Of a stretch of DNA of 64,000 nt, positions 54,760-64,000 are shown in pieces. A model generated the notes under the pieces. That model did no database searches and had not been told where the DNA came from. It saw only the letters and a list, made by a program, of their open reading frames with translations. Every line of letters starts with the position of its first letter. Positions within the stretch are counted from its first letter, which is position 1. Made by a program: the position numbers and the translations under genes. This stretch comes from Microvirga terrae (GTDB lineage: Bacteria > Pseudomonadota > Alphaproteobacteria > Rhizobiales > Beijerinckiaceae), in assembly GCF_013307435.2 (NCBI RefSeq), contig NZ_CP102845.1, forward strand, positions 3,718,001 to 3,782,000, given 5' to 3'.

Positions 54760-56652
54760 ATGAGCATTGCACAGAACCTCAAGCGTATCCTTCCGACTGA
54801 GGCGCGAACCCTCATCAAGCGGAAATTCCCGGAGCCGGTCAGGAAGCTTGCGATCGGGTTAGATTCCATTCCCCTCGTGTTGAACGGCCAAGCCTGGGAA
54901 AGATTTCAGCAGCCCAACCCCAACCGCGAGCCGCACCCCCTGTTCTCCAAGATCTGGTCAGGCTTCGGAGAGCGGGCCGCTAGAGAGCTCGAGCTTTCCA
55001 AACCGCTGGCTCAAAGGGATCGTGCCACCTTGGCCGCGACGGCCTGGTCCCTCGCGAAGTGGTACGCCTATAATGGAAACCACGTCGCCACGCTCGAAAA
55101 CCTGGTGCTCATGACGGCGGCGTTCCCCCGAATGCGACGCAACGTCTACACTCAGCTCATGATGGTTGAATGCCTGCTTCGCCTCGACCGCCCGGACGAA
55201 GCTCAGGCATGGCTGCAATGGGCCTCGAAACACACGAGGATGCGGGCGGAGTTCTATTTCTCGGTCGCGAATATTTGCCATGCGCTGGCAAGCCGGGCCG
55301 GGTCGGTGCGCTCCGCCGATGCCGAACGCCTGGCTTGGCTGAACAAGGTCTACGAGGAAGGCGGATTTTCGAAGGTCAGCCTGGTCAACGACGATGCGCC
55401 CTTGAGCATCGAGAACCTCACCGTTGCTCATCCGCGTCCTACGGAGGCTTCCGCGAAGCTCAGCGTTCTTGTTCCCGCCTACAACTGCGCCGATACTCTC
55501 CCGATCGCTCTGAACAGCATCCTCAATCAGACGTGGCGCAACCTGGAAGTCCTCGTTGTCGATGACAGGAGCCCGGATGAGACCTGGCGGGTCATCCAGG
55601 ACTTTGCCCAGCGGGATCAGCGCATCATTCCACTGCGGCATGATCGGAATGGAGGCGCATACGCCGCGAGGAATACGGCACTGTCCCACGCCACGGGCGA
55701 TTTCGTCACTGTTCATGATGCCGACGACTGGTCGCACCCTGAAAAGTTCGCCGCGCAGATGCTTCATGCAACATCCCACCCAGAGGGCATCAGCACCACG
55801 ATCGGCGTCCGGGTCTCCACGGATCTCCGGTTCGACGTGAAGGCCAATATGGCCGGAATGCTGATGGAGAACACCTCCTCGCTGCTCGTGAAGAGGCAGA
55901 CCCTTGCCGACCTCAGCGGTTGGGACGCCACTCGGCTCGGGGCCGATTCGGAATTGTACGAGCGTATCCGGGCACGGCACAATCTCGTGGCGAACAAGCT
56001 TTATCCCGCAACGCCTCTGACGCTGATCCTGTTCAGCGGTTCGTCCCTAACCCAGACCAAGGCCGCCGGGATCGCAACCGTGAACTACGGCGCGCGACGC
56101 CAATACAAGGAAGCTTATCGCTTCTGGCACGCCACGGAGATGGCGAAACCCGAGCCCGATCTTCGCATGACGCCTGACCGGCGCTTTCCGGCTCCCCGGA
56201 TCATCCTGGGACATCGCGAGCCGATCCAGGACCTCGACGTCGTCGTGGTCGGGAACTTCGCCGATGCGGCGCGCCCCTTCGAGCAGGATGTCGGCCGCTG
56301 GCGGAAGCTGTCGGAGGCAGGCCTGAAGCTCGGCCTCGTTCATTGGCCGACCTTCAGGCGGGCCGAGGCGAACATCATGCCCCCGGTCCGCGCTGCCATC
56401 GCGGCGGAACTGGTCGAGAACATCGTTCCCGGCGAAAACGCGGCCTGCAGAGCCGCGATCCTTCTGGATTCCACCCTCCTCGACGATCCTCCGTCGCCAT
56501 TGCCGACTCTGTCGGCCGGACGCCTCTACATTGTCGGCGAGACCGCGCCTTCGACCCTCCAGGCTGAGGCCGCGGCACGCTATTTCGGCTGCGCCCCGGT
56601 CCTCGTCCGCGAGGACCGTGTGATAGATGCGTTGAACGGCCTCAAGCCCTGA
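54760..56652 (+). CDS. Glycosyltransferase with N-terminal helical region and GT2 domain
   Basis: 630 residues. The first 220 are helical and repeat-like (TPR-like). A GT-A fold GT2 domain starts at 234 (LSVLVPAYNCADTLPIALNS) with metal-binding D-A-D-D at 320-323 (VHDADDWSHPEK). Residues 500-630 form a separate Rossmann-like region (IQDLDVVVVGNFADAARPFE). It is paralogous to the convergent gene at 56642-58225 and overlaps its 3' end by 11 bases. The sugar donor is unknown; GDP-mannose from the neighbouring manC is one possibility. Confidence 0.9.
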   Translation: MSIAQNLKRILPTEARTLIKRKFPEPVRKLAIGLDSIPLVLNGQAWERFQQPNPNREPHPLFSKIWSGFGERAARELELSKPLAQRDRATLAATAWSLAKWYAYNGNHVATLENLVLMTAAFPRMRRNVYTQLMMVECLLRLDRPDEAQAWLQWASKHTRMRAEFYFSVANICHALASRAGSVRSADAERLAWLNKVYEEGGFSKVSLVNDDAPLSIENLTVAHPRPTEASAKLSVLVPAYNCADTLPIALNSILNQTWRNLEVLVVDDRSPDETWRVIQDFAQRDQRIIPLRHDRNGGAYAARNTALSHATGDFVTVHDADDWSHPEKFAAQMLHATSHPEGISTTIGVRVSTDLRFDVKANMAGMLMENTSSLLVKRQTLADLSGWDATRLGADSELYERIRARHNLVANKLYPATPLTLILFSGSSLTQTKAAGIATVNYGARRQYKEAYRFWHATEMAKPEPDLRMTPDRRFPAPRIILGHREPIQDLDVVVVGNFADAARPFEQDVGRWRKLSEAGLKLGLVHWPTFRRAEANIMPPVRAAIAAELVENIVPGENAACRAAILLDSTLLDDPPSPLPTLSAGRLYIVGETAPSTLQAEAAARYFGCAPVLVREDRVIDALNGLKP

Positions 56653-58225
56653 CGGGCCGCGCGGGGAGAAGATTGTCCGGAACCGGAAACGGGCGCGTCT
56701 CGAGGGGGAATGGCATATGGAGGCTCTTCGTCGTCTCGTGCCAGAGCCCGAAGGACCGGCGATAGGCGCTGCGCGCGGGACTGAAGAGCCCCAACTCGCT
56801 GTCGATGGCGAAGACTCCGCCGCCCGAGAGCGTCCCTTCGGACCAGTTCACGAACGACAGCAGCTTGTCGATCCTCACGATGCTCCGGCGCCCGAAGGCC
56901 CGTTCCATCCGCAGATGGAACTCGCCATCGCCGGCGGCCCGGACCGAGTCGTACCACCCGATCCTGGCCATCACCGCGTCCCGCCTGTACATCAGCGATG
57001 ATGCATCCGGTCGAAGATAGCCGTTCAAGGCCCTGAACCCGCGCCCGCGGGAGCAGCGGATGTGCTCGACCCAGGTCGCGACCGCCGACCGGTTTCGTTG
57101 CAGTTCGGCGACGGCCGTCGCGATCTTCTGGGGGTGAGCCCAGTCGTCGGCATCCTGATTGGTGACGAATTCGCCCGTCGCGGCCGCCAGGGCCGCGTTC
57201 CGGGCCACGAAGGCGCCCGAGTTCCGCTCCAGGGTGATCAGGCGAAACCGCGGATCGGCGTCGCAGAACCGGGTGGCGATCAGGGCTGTTTCATCGTCGC
57301 TGCTGTCGTCGACGACGATGACCTCGAAATCCCGGTACGTTTGGCTGCGCAAGGATTGCAGCGCGTAGGAAAGGGTTTCGGCGCTGTTGTAGGCGGGCAT
57401 CAGGATCGAGACCAGCGGTCCCCGCGCCGGCGCCGCGGGTTCGGAGGCCGCTCGGAGATTGTCGCAGGAGAGCGGCGCGTGCGCATCCTTCAGGGCGATC
57501 GGGTCGAGCCCCTGCCTGGCAAGAACGGCATTGATGCCGTCCAGCTGGAGGTCGTAGCGGCCGCCCCAGAAATGAAGCTGCGCATCGAGAATGTCGATCT
57601 TGGTCTTGTTCCTGTCGCTGCGCGCCTCCCGCCTCAGCACGGCCTCGAGCGCCTGCGCCTCTGGAACCATGCCGCCGGAGCGCAGATGATGGGCGCATTT
57701 CAGGATGATGTCGAAATGGCTGGCGGCCAGCGAAGGGCCATGGTCCAGGATACGCTTCACCACGGCCTGGCCGATGGTCGGGCCCCGGCCCTCGGCAAAC
57801 AGGTATACCTTCGCCAGGAACGCCGCGGCCTCCTCGCTGTCCGGCTCCTCCAGAACCGACCCGATGATGTGCCCGACGGCCTCGGAGCGCTTCAGATTGG
57901 CCGCGGCGAGGAGGTAAAGATGCCGGCAATCGAAATCCTTCCTGGGCTCTGCGGGCATCGCCTCGTAGGTCCGGGCGAGCTCCTCGAACCGGTGGGCCGC
58001 GAGGAGCGCGTTCAGAAGCGCGCGCCATGCCCGCAGCGTCTTCCGTTCGACCCCGGCAAGGTAGTCCGCGGCCTGGTTGAAATTGCCCGCCTCGAGAAGC
58101 GTTCCGGCCCGGCCCAGTACCGCCGTCCCGCGGTTCGGCGACATCCCCCTCAGCTGAAACACCGCCCTTCTGAGAAGATCGCTCTGCTTGAGGCGAACTG
58201 CGGCTCGCCGGAGAAGGTGTTTCAT
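56642..58225 (-). CDS. Glycosyltransferase with TPR-like N-terminus and GT2 domain
   Basis: 527 residues from ATG 58225; a GTG at 58270 would add 15. Residues 40-250 are helical TPR-like repeats (LNALLAAHRFEELARTYEAMP, EAAAFLAKVYLFAEGRG). GT2 domain from about 272: VSILMPAYNSAETLSYALQS, VIVVDDSSDDET, D-A-D-D at 358-361. The C-terminal segment (LSFVNWSEGTLSGGG and YRRSFGLWHETT) aligns with that of the gene at 54760, so the two are paralogues in tail-to-tail orientation. No good ribosome site is seen before the ATG. Confidence 0.88.
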   Translation of the reverse strand: MKHLLRRAAVRLKQSDLLRRAVFQLRGMSPNRGTAVLGRAGTLLEAGNFNQAADYLAGVERKTLRAWRALLNALLAAHRFEELARTYEAMPAEPRKDFDCRHLYLLAAANLKRSEAVGHIIGSVLEEPDSEEAAAFLAKVYLFAEGRGPTIGQAVVKRILDHGPSLAASHFDIILKCAHHLRSGGMVPEAQALEAVLRREARSDRNKTKIDILDAQLHFWGGRYDLQLDGINAVLARQGLDPIALKDAHAPLSCDNLRAASEPAAPARGPLVSILMPAYNSAETLSYALQSLRSQTYRDFEVIVVDDSSDDETALIATRFCDADPRFRLITLERNSGAFVARNAALAAATGEFVTNQDADDWAHPQKIATAVAELQRNRSAVATWVEHIRCSRGRGFRALNGYLRPDASSLMYRRDAVMARIGWYDSVRAAGDGEFHLRMERAFGRRSIVRIDKLLSFVNWSEGTLSGGGVFAIDSELGLFSPARSAYRRSFGLWHETTKSLHMPFPLETRPFPVPDNLLPARPVRA

Positions 58226-58420
58226 CGGGGGACGGTCAGCCTGCTGCACATGGGGCGCGAGACTTATCACCCGGGCCGACGTCGGGGCAAGCGTTCCGCC
58301 TCCAGGCGCCCCGCCCCTCGGCGGCTGCCGGCCGGCTGGCCCTTCATTGACTTTGGGGTATTTCTGTTACAGGCCATTGACGCCAGAGGGCCTGGGCGGC
58401 CCCGCCCGCCATAGACCACC

Positions 58421-60622
58421 ATGGAAACGATGAGAGCTCTTCTGAAGGCCGCGCTATCCAGGATCCCTCGGCCAGTGAAACGGGCGATCAGGGCGATCGT
58501 GCCGGACCGTATCGTCACGATGGCTGCCCCGCCCGTCCAGGCGCCGCCTGCCGCCCCGGCCCCGAAAGTGCCGCCGCGGAAGGACATAGCACGCCTCCTC
58601 TTCGACGCCCGGTGGTACCTCGGCCAACATCCTGAGGCGCCAGCCGATCATGAGGAGGGGTATCGGTACTATCGGTTGAACGGGAGGTCGGCGGGCCACC
58701 GGCCGAGCCCGCTTTTCGCCGACCTGCGCCTTCCCTCGCGCATGAGGCTACCGCAGGAACATCTCTTCCGCGCGACGAGCTCCCCGATTCTCTCCCGCAT
58801 GCCGCCGACGCGCTATCTGGAGCTCTACCGTTTGAGAGAGAAGCGCACGGTCCATCGCCCCAGTAGCACGCTTGCCGAATATCTCCGGCGCGCCATGATC
58901 AAGCCCGACCTGATCGGACCCGATCTGACCGAGTATGACCTGCGTGTCGTCGCATACATGGACGGCGAGAAGACGAGGTTCTCCGCGGATGACAGCGGAG
59001 CCTCGCCAGCAGACCTGGTCTCCATCGTCCTGGTCGCCAGGGCTGAGGTCGGACTGCTGGACGACACGATTGTCTCAGTTCTGATGCAATCCTACGAGAA
59101 CTGGGAGCTGATCGTCGCGAATGTCGGTGATGACGCGGATATCGCCGCCCTCGTGCGCCGGTTCGACGATGACCGGATCAAGCTGCTGCCGCTCGATAGG
59201 CCCGCCACGCCCGGTCGGGCGCGGAATGCCTGTGTCGCAGCCTCATCGGGAAATCTCGTCGCCTATCTCGACCCGAACACCCTATGGGATCCCGACTGCC
59301 TGTGCGTCCTGCGCAACTGCATGCGCGCGACAGGCGCCCGCGCGAGCTACGGAGCGCAGATCGTTTGGAACGGCTTCGACGCCGATGCCCGCCTGGGCTG
59401 GTCCTTCAAATCCATCCGGTTCTCGCCGTTCAACCGCAGCCTGATCGAGAACCTCGACTATCTGTCAACGACAGTTCTGGTCCATGACCGCTCCCTGCTC
59501 GACGAGCTCGGGCCCTTCGACGAAGCGTTGAGAGGTCACGTCGATTGGGACTGGATCACGCGGATGACCGAAGCAGCGCGCCCGACAGCGGTGCCATGCC
59601 TGCTCGGCCACCATTTTCTGCCGTACCGGGATGAGGACCAAGCGTCCGAGAGCACCGCTGAAACCGCAGCGGGCGATCAGGACGGTGAAGAGGCGGCTCT
59701 TCACGAGGCCAGAGCTCGGCTGGTCGCCAGGGCAGACTGGTCGCAGCTCTTCGTGACCACTGACGGGACCGAACACCTGGCGCACTCGATCAGCCGCTCG
59801 GTGCGGAGCGCTCGAAGGGGAAAGCTGGCAGGCCTGCCTGTCGAGCGCGTCCAGATCCTCATCCCTAACTACGAGTCCCTTGGCGAACTCGAGATGTGCC
59901 TCGCCTCCATCGCCGAGCACACCCTCACCCCCTACGACGTGCTGGTGGTCGACAACGGATCGTCCGACGAGACCTATGAGCGTCTCGAAGGCATGATCGC
60001 GTCGTTCGGCCATGCCAGCCTCCTCCGCGAGACCACGGCCTCCGGCTTTTCCTTCGCGGTCAACCGGGGCCTTGCCGAGATCGCCGACAGGAACGACAAG
60101 GTCGTCATCCTGAACAACGACACCCTGGTGACGCCCGATTGGCTCGACGAGCTGAGATACGTGCTGGTCAAACACGAGGACGCGGGCATCGCCGTCCCCC
60201 GTCAGGTGATCCCGGCCGGGACCAAGGCCCTCAAGCTTCACATGCCGGCGGCCGACGCCCGACTGGAATGCGACATCAACCTCTCGAGCCAGCACGACAA
60301 TATCTTCAATCCTGACTTCGACCCGGACGACAACCTCGTCGAGTTGAGCTATGCGCCCCTCTTTTGCGGCCTAATCCGCCCGGAGACGATCAAAGCCCTC
60401 GGGGGCCTCGATCAGCGTAACGGTCCGCACTACCGGTCAGACTGGATCTTCTGCGAAGCGCTGCGGCGGGTTCTCGGTCGGAGGATCATCTACACGCCGT
60501 ACAGCAAGGTTTATCATTTGCAGGGGGTGGCAACCGAAAAGCGGATGTCCTCTACAGGAGTTGGTCCGGAACCAAATCGAGCTAATTCGACGAATCCCAA
60601 TTCTGGAGACATAAATCAATGA
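58421..60622 (+). CDS. Large glycosyltransferase with two GT2 domains, the first degenerate
   Basis: 733 residues. A FDARWYLGQHPEAPADHEEG and YRYYRLNGRSAGHRPSPLF block (60-100) is a recurring N-terminal module of polysaccharide transferases. GT2 domain 1 (199-400) has VSIVLVARAEVGLLDDTIVS but LDPNTLW where D-x-D is expected, so it may be inactive. GT2 domain 2 (476-700) has VQILIPNYESLGELEMCLAS, VVDNGSSDET and ILNNDTLVTPDWLDEL with N-N-D in place of D-x-D, as in rhamnosyltransferases. The N-terminus is basic and amphipathic. The gene is followed by a 761-base low-GC region. Confidence 0.88.
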   Translation: METMRALLKAALSRIPRPVKRAIRAIVPDRIVTMAAPPVQAPPAAPAPKVPPRKDIARLLFDARWYLGQHPEAPADHEEGYRYYRLNGRSAGHRPSPLFADLRLPSRMRLPQEHLFRATSSPILSRMPPTRYLELYRLREKRTVHRPSSTLAEYLRRAMIKPDLIGPDLTEYDLRVVAYMDGEKTRFSADDSGASPADLVSIVLVARAEVGLLDDTIVSVLMQSYENWELIVANVGDDADIAALVRRFDDDRIKLLPLDRPATPGRARNACVAASSGNLVAYLDPNTLWDPDCLCVLRNCMRATGARASYGAQIVWNGFDADARLGWSFKSIRFSPFNRSLIENLDYLSTTVLVHDRSLLDELGPFDEALRGHVDWDWITRMTEAARPTAVPCLLGHHFLPYRDEDQASESTAETAAGDQDGEEAALHEARARLVARADWSQLFVTTDGTEHLAHSISRSVRSARRGKLAGLPVERVQILIPNYESLGELEMCLASIAEHTLTPYDVLVVDNGSSDETYERLEGMIASFGHASLLRETTASGFSFAVNRGLAEIADRNDKVVILNNDTLVTPDWLDELRYVLVKHEDAGIAVPRQVIPAGTKALKLHMPAADARLECDINLSSQHDNIFNPDFDPDDNLVELSYAPLFCGLIRPETIKALGGLDQRNGPHYRSDWIFCEALRRVLGRRIIYTPYSKVYHLQGVATEKRMSSTGVGPEPNRANSTNPNSGDINQ

Positions 60623-61383
60623 GATTGAGGCAACTCTCCCGTAATTGCAGCCTAGCAACTTAAGGGTTTCGCGGGATATCGGGCTGCATACAAAAATAAA
60701 ACTTGGATTTAGTCCATGATGAGAGCACCTATCAACGAAGGTCACAAGCTTGCCGAGCAGATAATCACGATTGACTCTATTATTAACGCGGATGTCATTA
60801 ACTGACATCCATGAGGCAAGACGCTGATCGGCAATATATACAATCAACAATCTGGCATTTTTTCTTTAATCCGACAATGGCTGCATTCATACGGCTCTCA
60901 TGAGCTAAAGCGCTAGGGCAACAGCATAAACGGCATCAAAAAATATTGAATCGATGCACTCAATGCGGTCCAACTCCAGATTATGATCTGGCTTTGTCGA
61001 GTTGCGACTTGCCGCCGGTTCAGGAGTTCTCGATTCAATCTACTGACACAGCGAAGCAGAGACGATTTGTCAGACTGAGTGAGACCTAATCTTCGATCGA
61101 AGTAAGCCCTTGAAATATCGAGATCTTTGTCTGACACCGTTCCGATGCCGAACGTATCGCCATGATTGCTCAAGCGACGAAATTGGGCTATGCCCCGCAT
61201 GAAAATAAGGCATCTGCCAGCAAGGCGCGACACTCAGCCGTGCGGATCGCTTAAAAAGGGATTACTCGGGGCAACAAGCATGAAGTCCGCTCGGCAGACT
61301 TTTCCACGCGTAGTTTTGGTTTCCCTATTGCGCTGCCGCAACCTGAATTTGGATTAATTTCCCAACACCAATACGGCCTAGAA
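60623..61383. other. 761-base low-GC intergenic region
   Basis: A visibly AT-rich stretch between two glycosyltransferase genes. Short frames on the reverse strand (the longest being 60913-61233, about 106 codons) lack a ribosome site and have no recognisable homologue, so they may be chance or a decayed gene. No hairpin terminator or repeat is evident. Confidence 0.45.
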
Positions 61384-64000
61384 ATGAAGCATTCGCACGA
61401 ACAGATGAATAGCCTGAAGTTGACGATCCCGACCAAGTACGGCCGCGTATCCTATTCACAGGATGATCTAGTCTGCGAGTCGTTGAAGCTTTACGGCGAA
61501 TGGGCGGAGGTTCAAGTCCGATTGTTTCAAGAACTTCTGCAACCGGGAGATGTCGTTCTCGAATTCGGCGTTCGCGTCGGCACATCAACGCTCGCTCTGG
61601 CACGGAGCGTCGCGACGGAAGGCACCGTCCATGCCTATGAGTTCGCCGGCGCAGCGCTTGATGCACTCAGTTCGACGGTTGTGGAGAATGGCACTGCGAA
61701 CGTCGTGGTGAACGAACTCGACGAACGTTTCCGGCGAAGCTTCGCGCCAAGTTTGCCTGTCGCCACGGATGTCGCTCCCACTAATACAATCGGTCATACC
61801 GCCATCGACAACGTCGCGCTGATCAAGCTCGATGTCACAAGGGTAGACTCAAGACTACTGGCCGACCTTTACCAGTTGATTTCACAACACAAGCCTCTGA
61901 TTTTTGTAAGTTTTGAATCCCTTGAGGAAGCATACTCGGCATTCTCTGAGATACAAAGACCAACCTATCGAGCTTACTTTGTTGCGACACACGCATTCAA
62001 CAGAGACAACGTTTCCAAAGCTGCCGACAATATCTTTGGGTCATCAATGGATTGCGGCATGTTGTTTTGCCCATCCGATTTCGTGTTTGAAGATGCCAAT
62101 AGCGCCACCGGTGCCATCAAGGTTCTCGCATTAGAATCATTCGAGGATCTCGCGACTGCATTCCTATCCGTGCCCCGCCATGGGGATCGAACGCCTTTCG
62201 ATCGCGCACCGAAGATTTGGCGCGACGAGTTGGCGCGCCTCCGTTTCCAGGTTGCCGAAGCGAACGTCCGTTTCGACGAGGCATCCTCCGGTCTCGCCCA
62301 CGCCGGGACGGCGCTAACGACTAACGCCGATCTCCGGTCAAGGCTAAAGAAAAGCGACGCCAAGCTTAAGGCATACAAGAAGAAGCTGAAGGCTCATGAG
62401 GCGCTCATTCACGATCTCTACAACTCCACGTCTTGGAAATTCGCGCGCCCTGTTCGCGCCGCGCGGAAAGCCGTTGCTGCTCTGCGCCTGAGAACGACTG
62501 GTCTCTTTCACCGACAGGCCGCAACCGAAGTATCCCTCCCGGCGTCGAAGCCGAAAAACGCCGCACATAGGCAGGAGCAATCGATTACCTACCTCGATCA
62601 GGAGGTGAATGGGATCACGGAGGATACTGACAACACGCCTCGGAAGGTTGAGGTTCCTGCTCCTCCGAGCCGAGAGGCTTGGGAAAGGCTTGCCCGGGAG
62701 TTTGAACGGAGATCTCCCCAGACCCCAACTCTCGACATCGTCGTTCCCGTTTACGGCCAAGCCCGTGAAACTCTGAACTGTCTCTTCCACGTCCTGAATG
62801 CGCCGCAGAGAACAGCCTATGACCTCGTTGTTATCGACGACTGCGGGCCCGATCCGGAGCTTTCTCTGGAACTGGAAAAACTAGCGTCTCGAGGGCTTAT
62901 CAGCCTCCTCAAGAACGAGGTGAATCTCGGATTTGTTGCCAGCGTAAATCGTGGCATGGCACTGCATTCCGACCGTGATGTCTTGTTGCTGAACTCGGAC
63001 ACCGCGGTTTATGGAAATTGGCTCGACAGGATCGTTGAATTCGCTGGATCCAATGCGAAGATCGGGACGGTCACTCCCTTATCGAACAACGCAACGATCT
63101 GCAGCTATCCCAAGTTCGTCAGCGATAATGATGATATGCTGGAACTCGATGATGCGACCCTCGATCAAATCGCAGCAAGAGTAAACGCCGGCAAAAGCGT
63201 CGAGATTCCGACAGCCGTCGGTTTCTGCATGTACATCAGCAGAGCCTGCCTCGACGAAGTCGGCCTCTTTGACGTCGCGAACTTCGGACGTGGCTATGGT
63301 GAAGAGAACGACTTCTGTCGGCGCGCGGTCAAGAAGGGCTGGAGCAATGTGCTCGTCGGAAACGTCTTCGTCCGGCACTACGGCGGGGTCTCATTCAAAG
63401 AGTCAAAGAGGGCCTTGGTTCAGGAGGCTGAAAAGCGCATGCAGGCGCTCCACCCGGAATACTTCCCGACCGTTCGAGAATTCATTCGCAATGATCCCGT
63501 CCTAGAAATCCGCGAGAATCTCGATTTTGAGCGTCTCCGTCGACACTCGCAGGCGAAAGGACCTGCGATGCTCTTTATCACGCTCGGAAGGGGTGGCGGA
63601 ACCGAGCGACACGTGCAAGAAATGCAACAGGCCCTGCGGACTGAGGGTGTTTCGGTTTTCACCCTCAGGTCCGATCCGAGACAGCCAGGCTCGCTGCGAT
63701 TCGACAACCAGGATCTGCGTGATGTCCCTAACCTGCCGAACCTCAGCACACCTTACGACCCCAAGACCCTGATCAGAATCATCGATCGGCTGAATATCAA
63801 GCATATTCACGTGCAGCATCTAGCAGATGCCGGCGATGGCGCTGAGCATATGATTCGAGAGGCCGCGCACAGGGCCGGCATCCTCTACGATGTCACCGTG
63901 CATGATTACATGTATGTTTGTCCTCGTATCACTCTGACGAGCCATTCAGGTGTGTATTGCGGCGAGCCCGAGGCAGCGATGTGCAATGTATGCATCTCAA
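61384..64000 (+). CDS. Very large multidomain glycosyltransferase (FkbM-like + coiled coil + GT2 + GT4), 3' partial
   Basis: The frame is open for 872 codons to the window end. Residues 1-220 resemble an FkbM-type methyltransferase, but the SAM loop reads VLEFGVRVGTSTLALA, deviating from the usual DVGANIG. Residues 280-345 are coiled coil (LKKSDAKLKAYKKKLKAHEA) ending in STSWKFARPVRAARK, a motif often found in long surface-glycan transferases. A GT2 domain starts near 449 (LDIVVPVYGQARETLNCLFHVL, then LLLNSDTAVYGNWLD and GYGEENDFCRRAVKKGW). From about 723 a GT4-like domain begins (AMLFITLGRGGGTERHVQEMQ). Codon usage in the first part is more AT-rich than elsewhere in the window, which suggests transfer. 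Confidence 0.88.
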   Translation, partial: MKHSHEQMNSLKLTIPTKYGRVSYSQDDLVCESLKLYGEWAEVQVRLFQELLQPGDVVLEFGVRVGTSTLALARSVATEGTVHAYEFAGAALDALSSTVVENGTANVVVNELDERFRRSFAPSLPVATDVAPTNTIGHTAIDNVALIKLDVTRVDSRLLADLYQLISQHKPLIFVSFESLEEAYSAFSEIQRPTYRAYFVATHAFNRDNVSKAADNIFGSSMDCGMLFCPSDFVFEDANSATGAIKVLALESFEDLATAFLSVPRHGDRTPFDRAPKIWRDELARLRFQVAEANVRFDEASSGLAHAGTALTTNADLRSRLKKSDAKLKAYKKKLKAHEALIHDLYNSTSWKFARPVRAARKAVAALRLRTTGLFHRQAATEVSLPASKPKNAAHRQEQSITYLDQEVNGITEDTDNTPRKVEVPAPPSREAWERLAREFERRSPQTPTLDIVVPVYGQARETLNCLFHVLNAPQRTAYDLVVIDDCGPDPELSLELEKLASRGLISLLKNEVNLGFVASVNRGMALHSDRDVLLLNSDTAVYGNWLDRIVEFAGSNAKIGTVTPLSNNATICSYPKFVSDNDDMLELDDATLDQIAARVNAGKSVEIPTAVGFCMYISRACLDEVGLFDVANFGRGYGEENDFCRRAVKKGWSNVLVGNVFVRHYGGVSFKESKRALVQEAEKRMQALHPEYFPTVREFIRNDPVLEIRENLDFERLRRHSQAKGPAMLFITLGRGGGTERHVQEMQQALRTEGVSVFTLRSDPRQPGSLRFDNQDLRDVPNLPNLSTPYDPKTLIRIIDRLNIKHIHVQHLADAGDGAEHMIREAAHRAGILYDVTVHDYMYVCPRITLTSHSGVYCGEPEAAMCNVCIS

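Noticed and set aside
60913..61233. A 106-codon reverse frame in the low-GC gap
   Set aside because: GTG start without ribosome site, no known family and a short length; possibly a decayed gene, but it cannot be supported.

Overview
The window is high-GC DNA from an alphaproteobacterium of the Hyphomicrobiales (Rhizobiales). A complete PhyR-NepR-EcfG general-stress core, the split methylmalonyl-CoA mutase with MeaB, and R. etli-type asparaginase fit a Methylobacteriaceae/Microvirga-like genome; the genus is an inference. I see no tRNA, rRNA, insertion sequence, integrase or CRISPR array. About 50 protein genes can be supported, including a 57-residue DUF1328 gene. The last gene runs off the right edge and the first begins before the left edge.

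Layout. 0-8.5 kb: the two methylmalonyl-CoA mutase subunits and, 3.4 kb further on, the MeaB chaperone, interleaved with a GH16 glycanase carrying an RTX-like tail and a lipoprotein hydrolase. 8.7-14.3 kb: DUF4239 protein, asparaginase, UDP-glucose dehydrogenase, a stand-alone Lrp ligand domain, DUF924 and a lytic transglycosylase. 14.4-23.5 kb: a glycan locus with a cyclic-nucleotide-binding protein translationally coupled to a very degenerate ABC exporter, diverging from four tightly packed glycosyltransferase genes, the last fused to a polysaccharide deacetylase-like domain. 23.5-29.5 kb: a four-gene oligopeptide ABC importer with stop-start overlaps. 29.5-39.2 kb: acetamidase/formamidase, ABM protein, DUF763, an RhlE-type helicase, an MFS carrier, glpD-glpK and a HIT protein.

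39.5-47.3 kb is a general stress island. phyR diverges from nepR-ecfG, and eight other promoters around them match the EcfG consensus GGAAC-N16/17-CGTT. They stand before a KGG protein, an unknown two-gene operon, a PRC-barrel protein, an exported protein, DUF1328, a small membrane protein, an SDR and a probable small RNA with a C-rich loop and its own terminator. Another match precedes a small exported protein at 1.4 kb.

47.3-52.9 kb: NCS2 permease, esterase, a large RTX/cadherin-like protein and a thioredoxin reductase-like flavoprotein. 53-64 kb: a second surface-polysaccharide region with a mannose-1-phosphate guanylyltransferase gene interrupted by one in-frame stop codon, followed by four large glycosyltransferases. 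The last of these combines an FkbM-like domain, coiled coil, GT2 and start of a GT4 domain, and lies in visibly more AT-rich DNA.

The most notable items are the EcfG-controlled sRNA candidate, the back-to-back EcfG promoters between phyR and nepR, the catalytically degenerate ABC exporter with a triplicated Q-loop-like segment, the glycosyltransferase-deacetylase fusion, the interrupted manC, and two families of short dispersed repeats.
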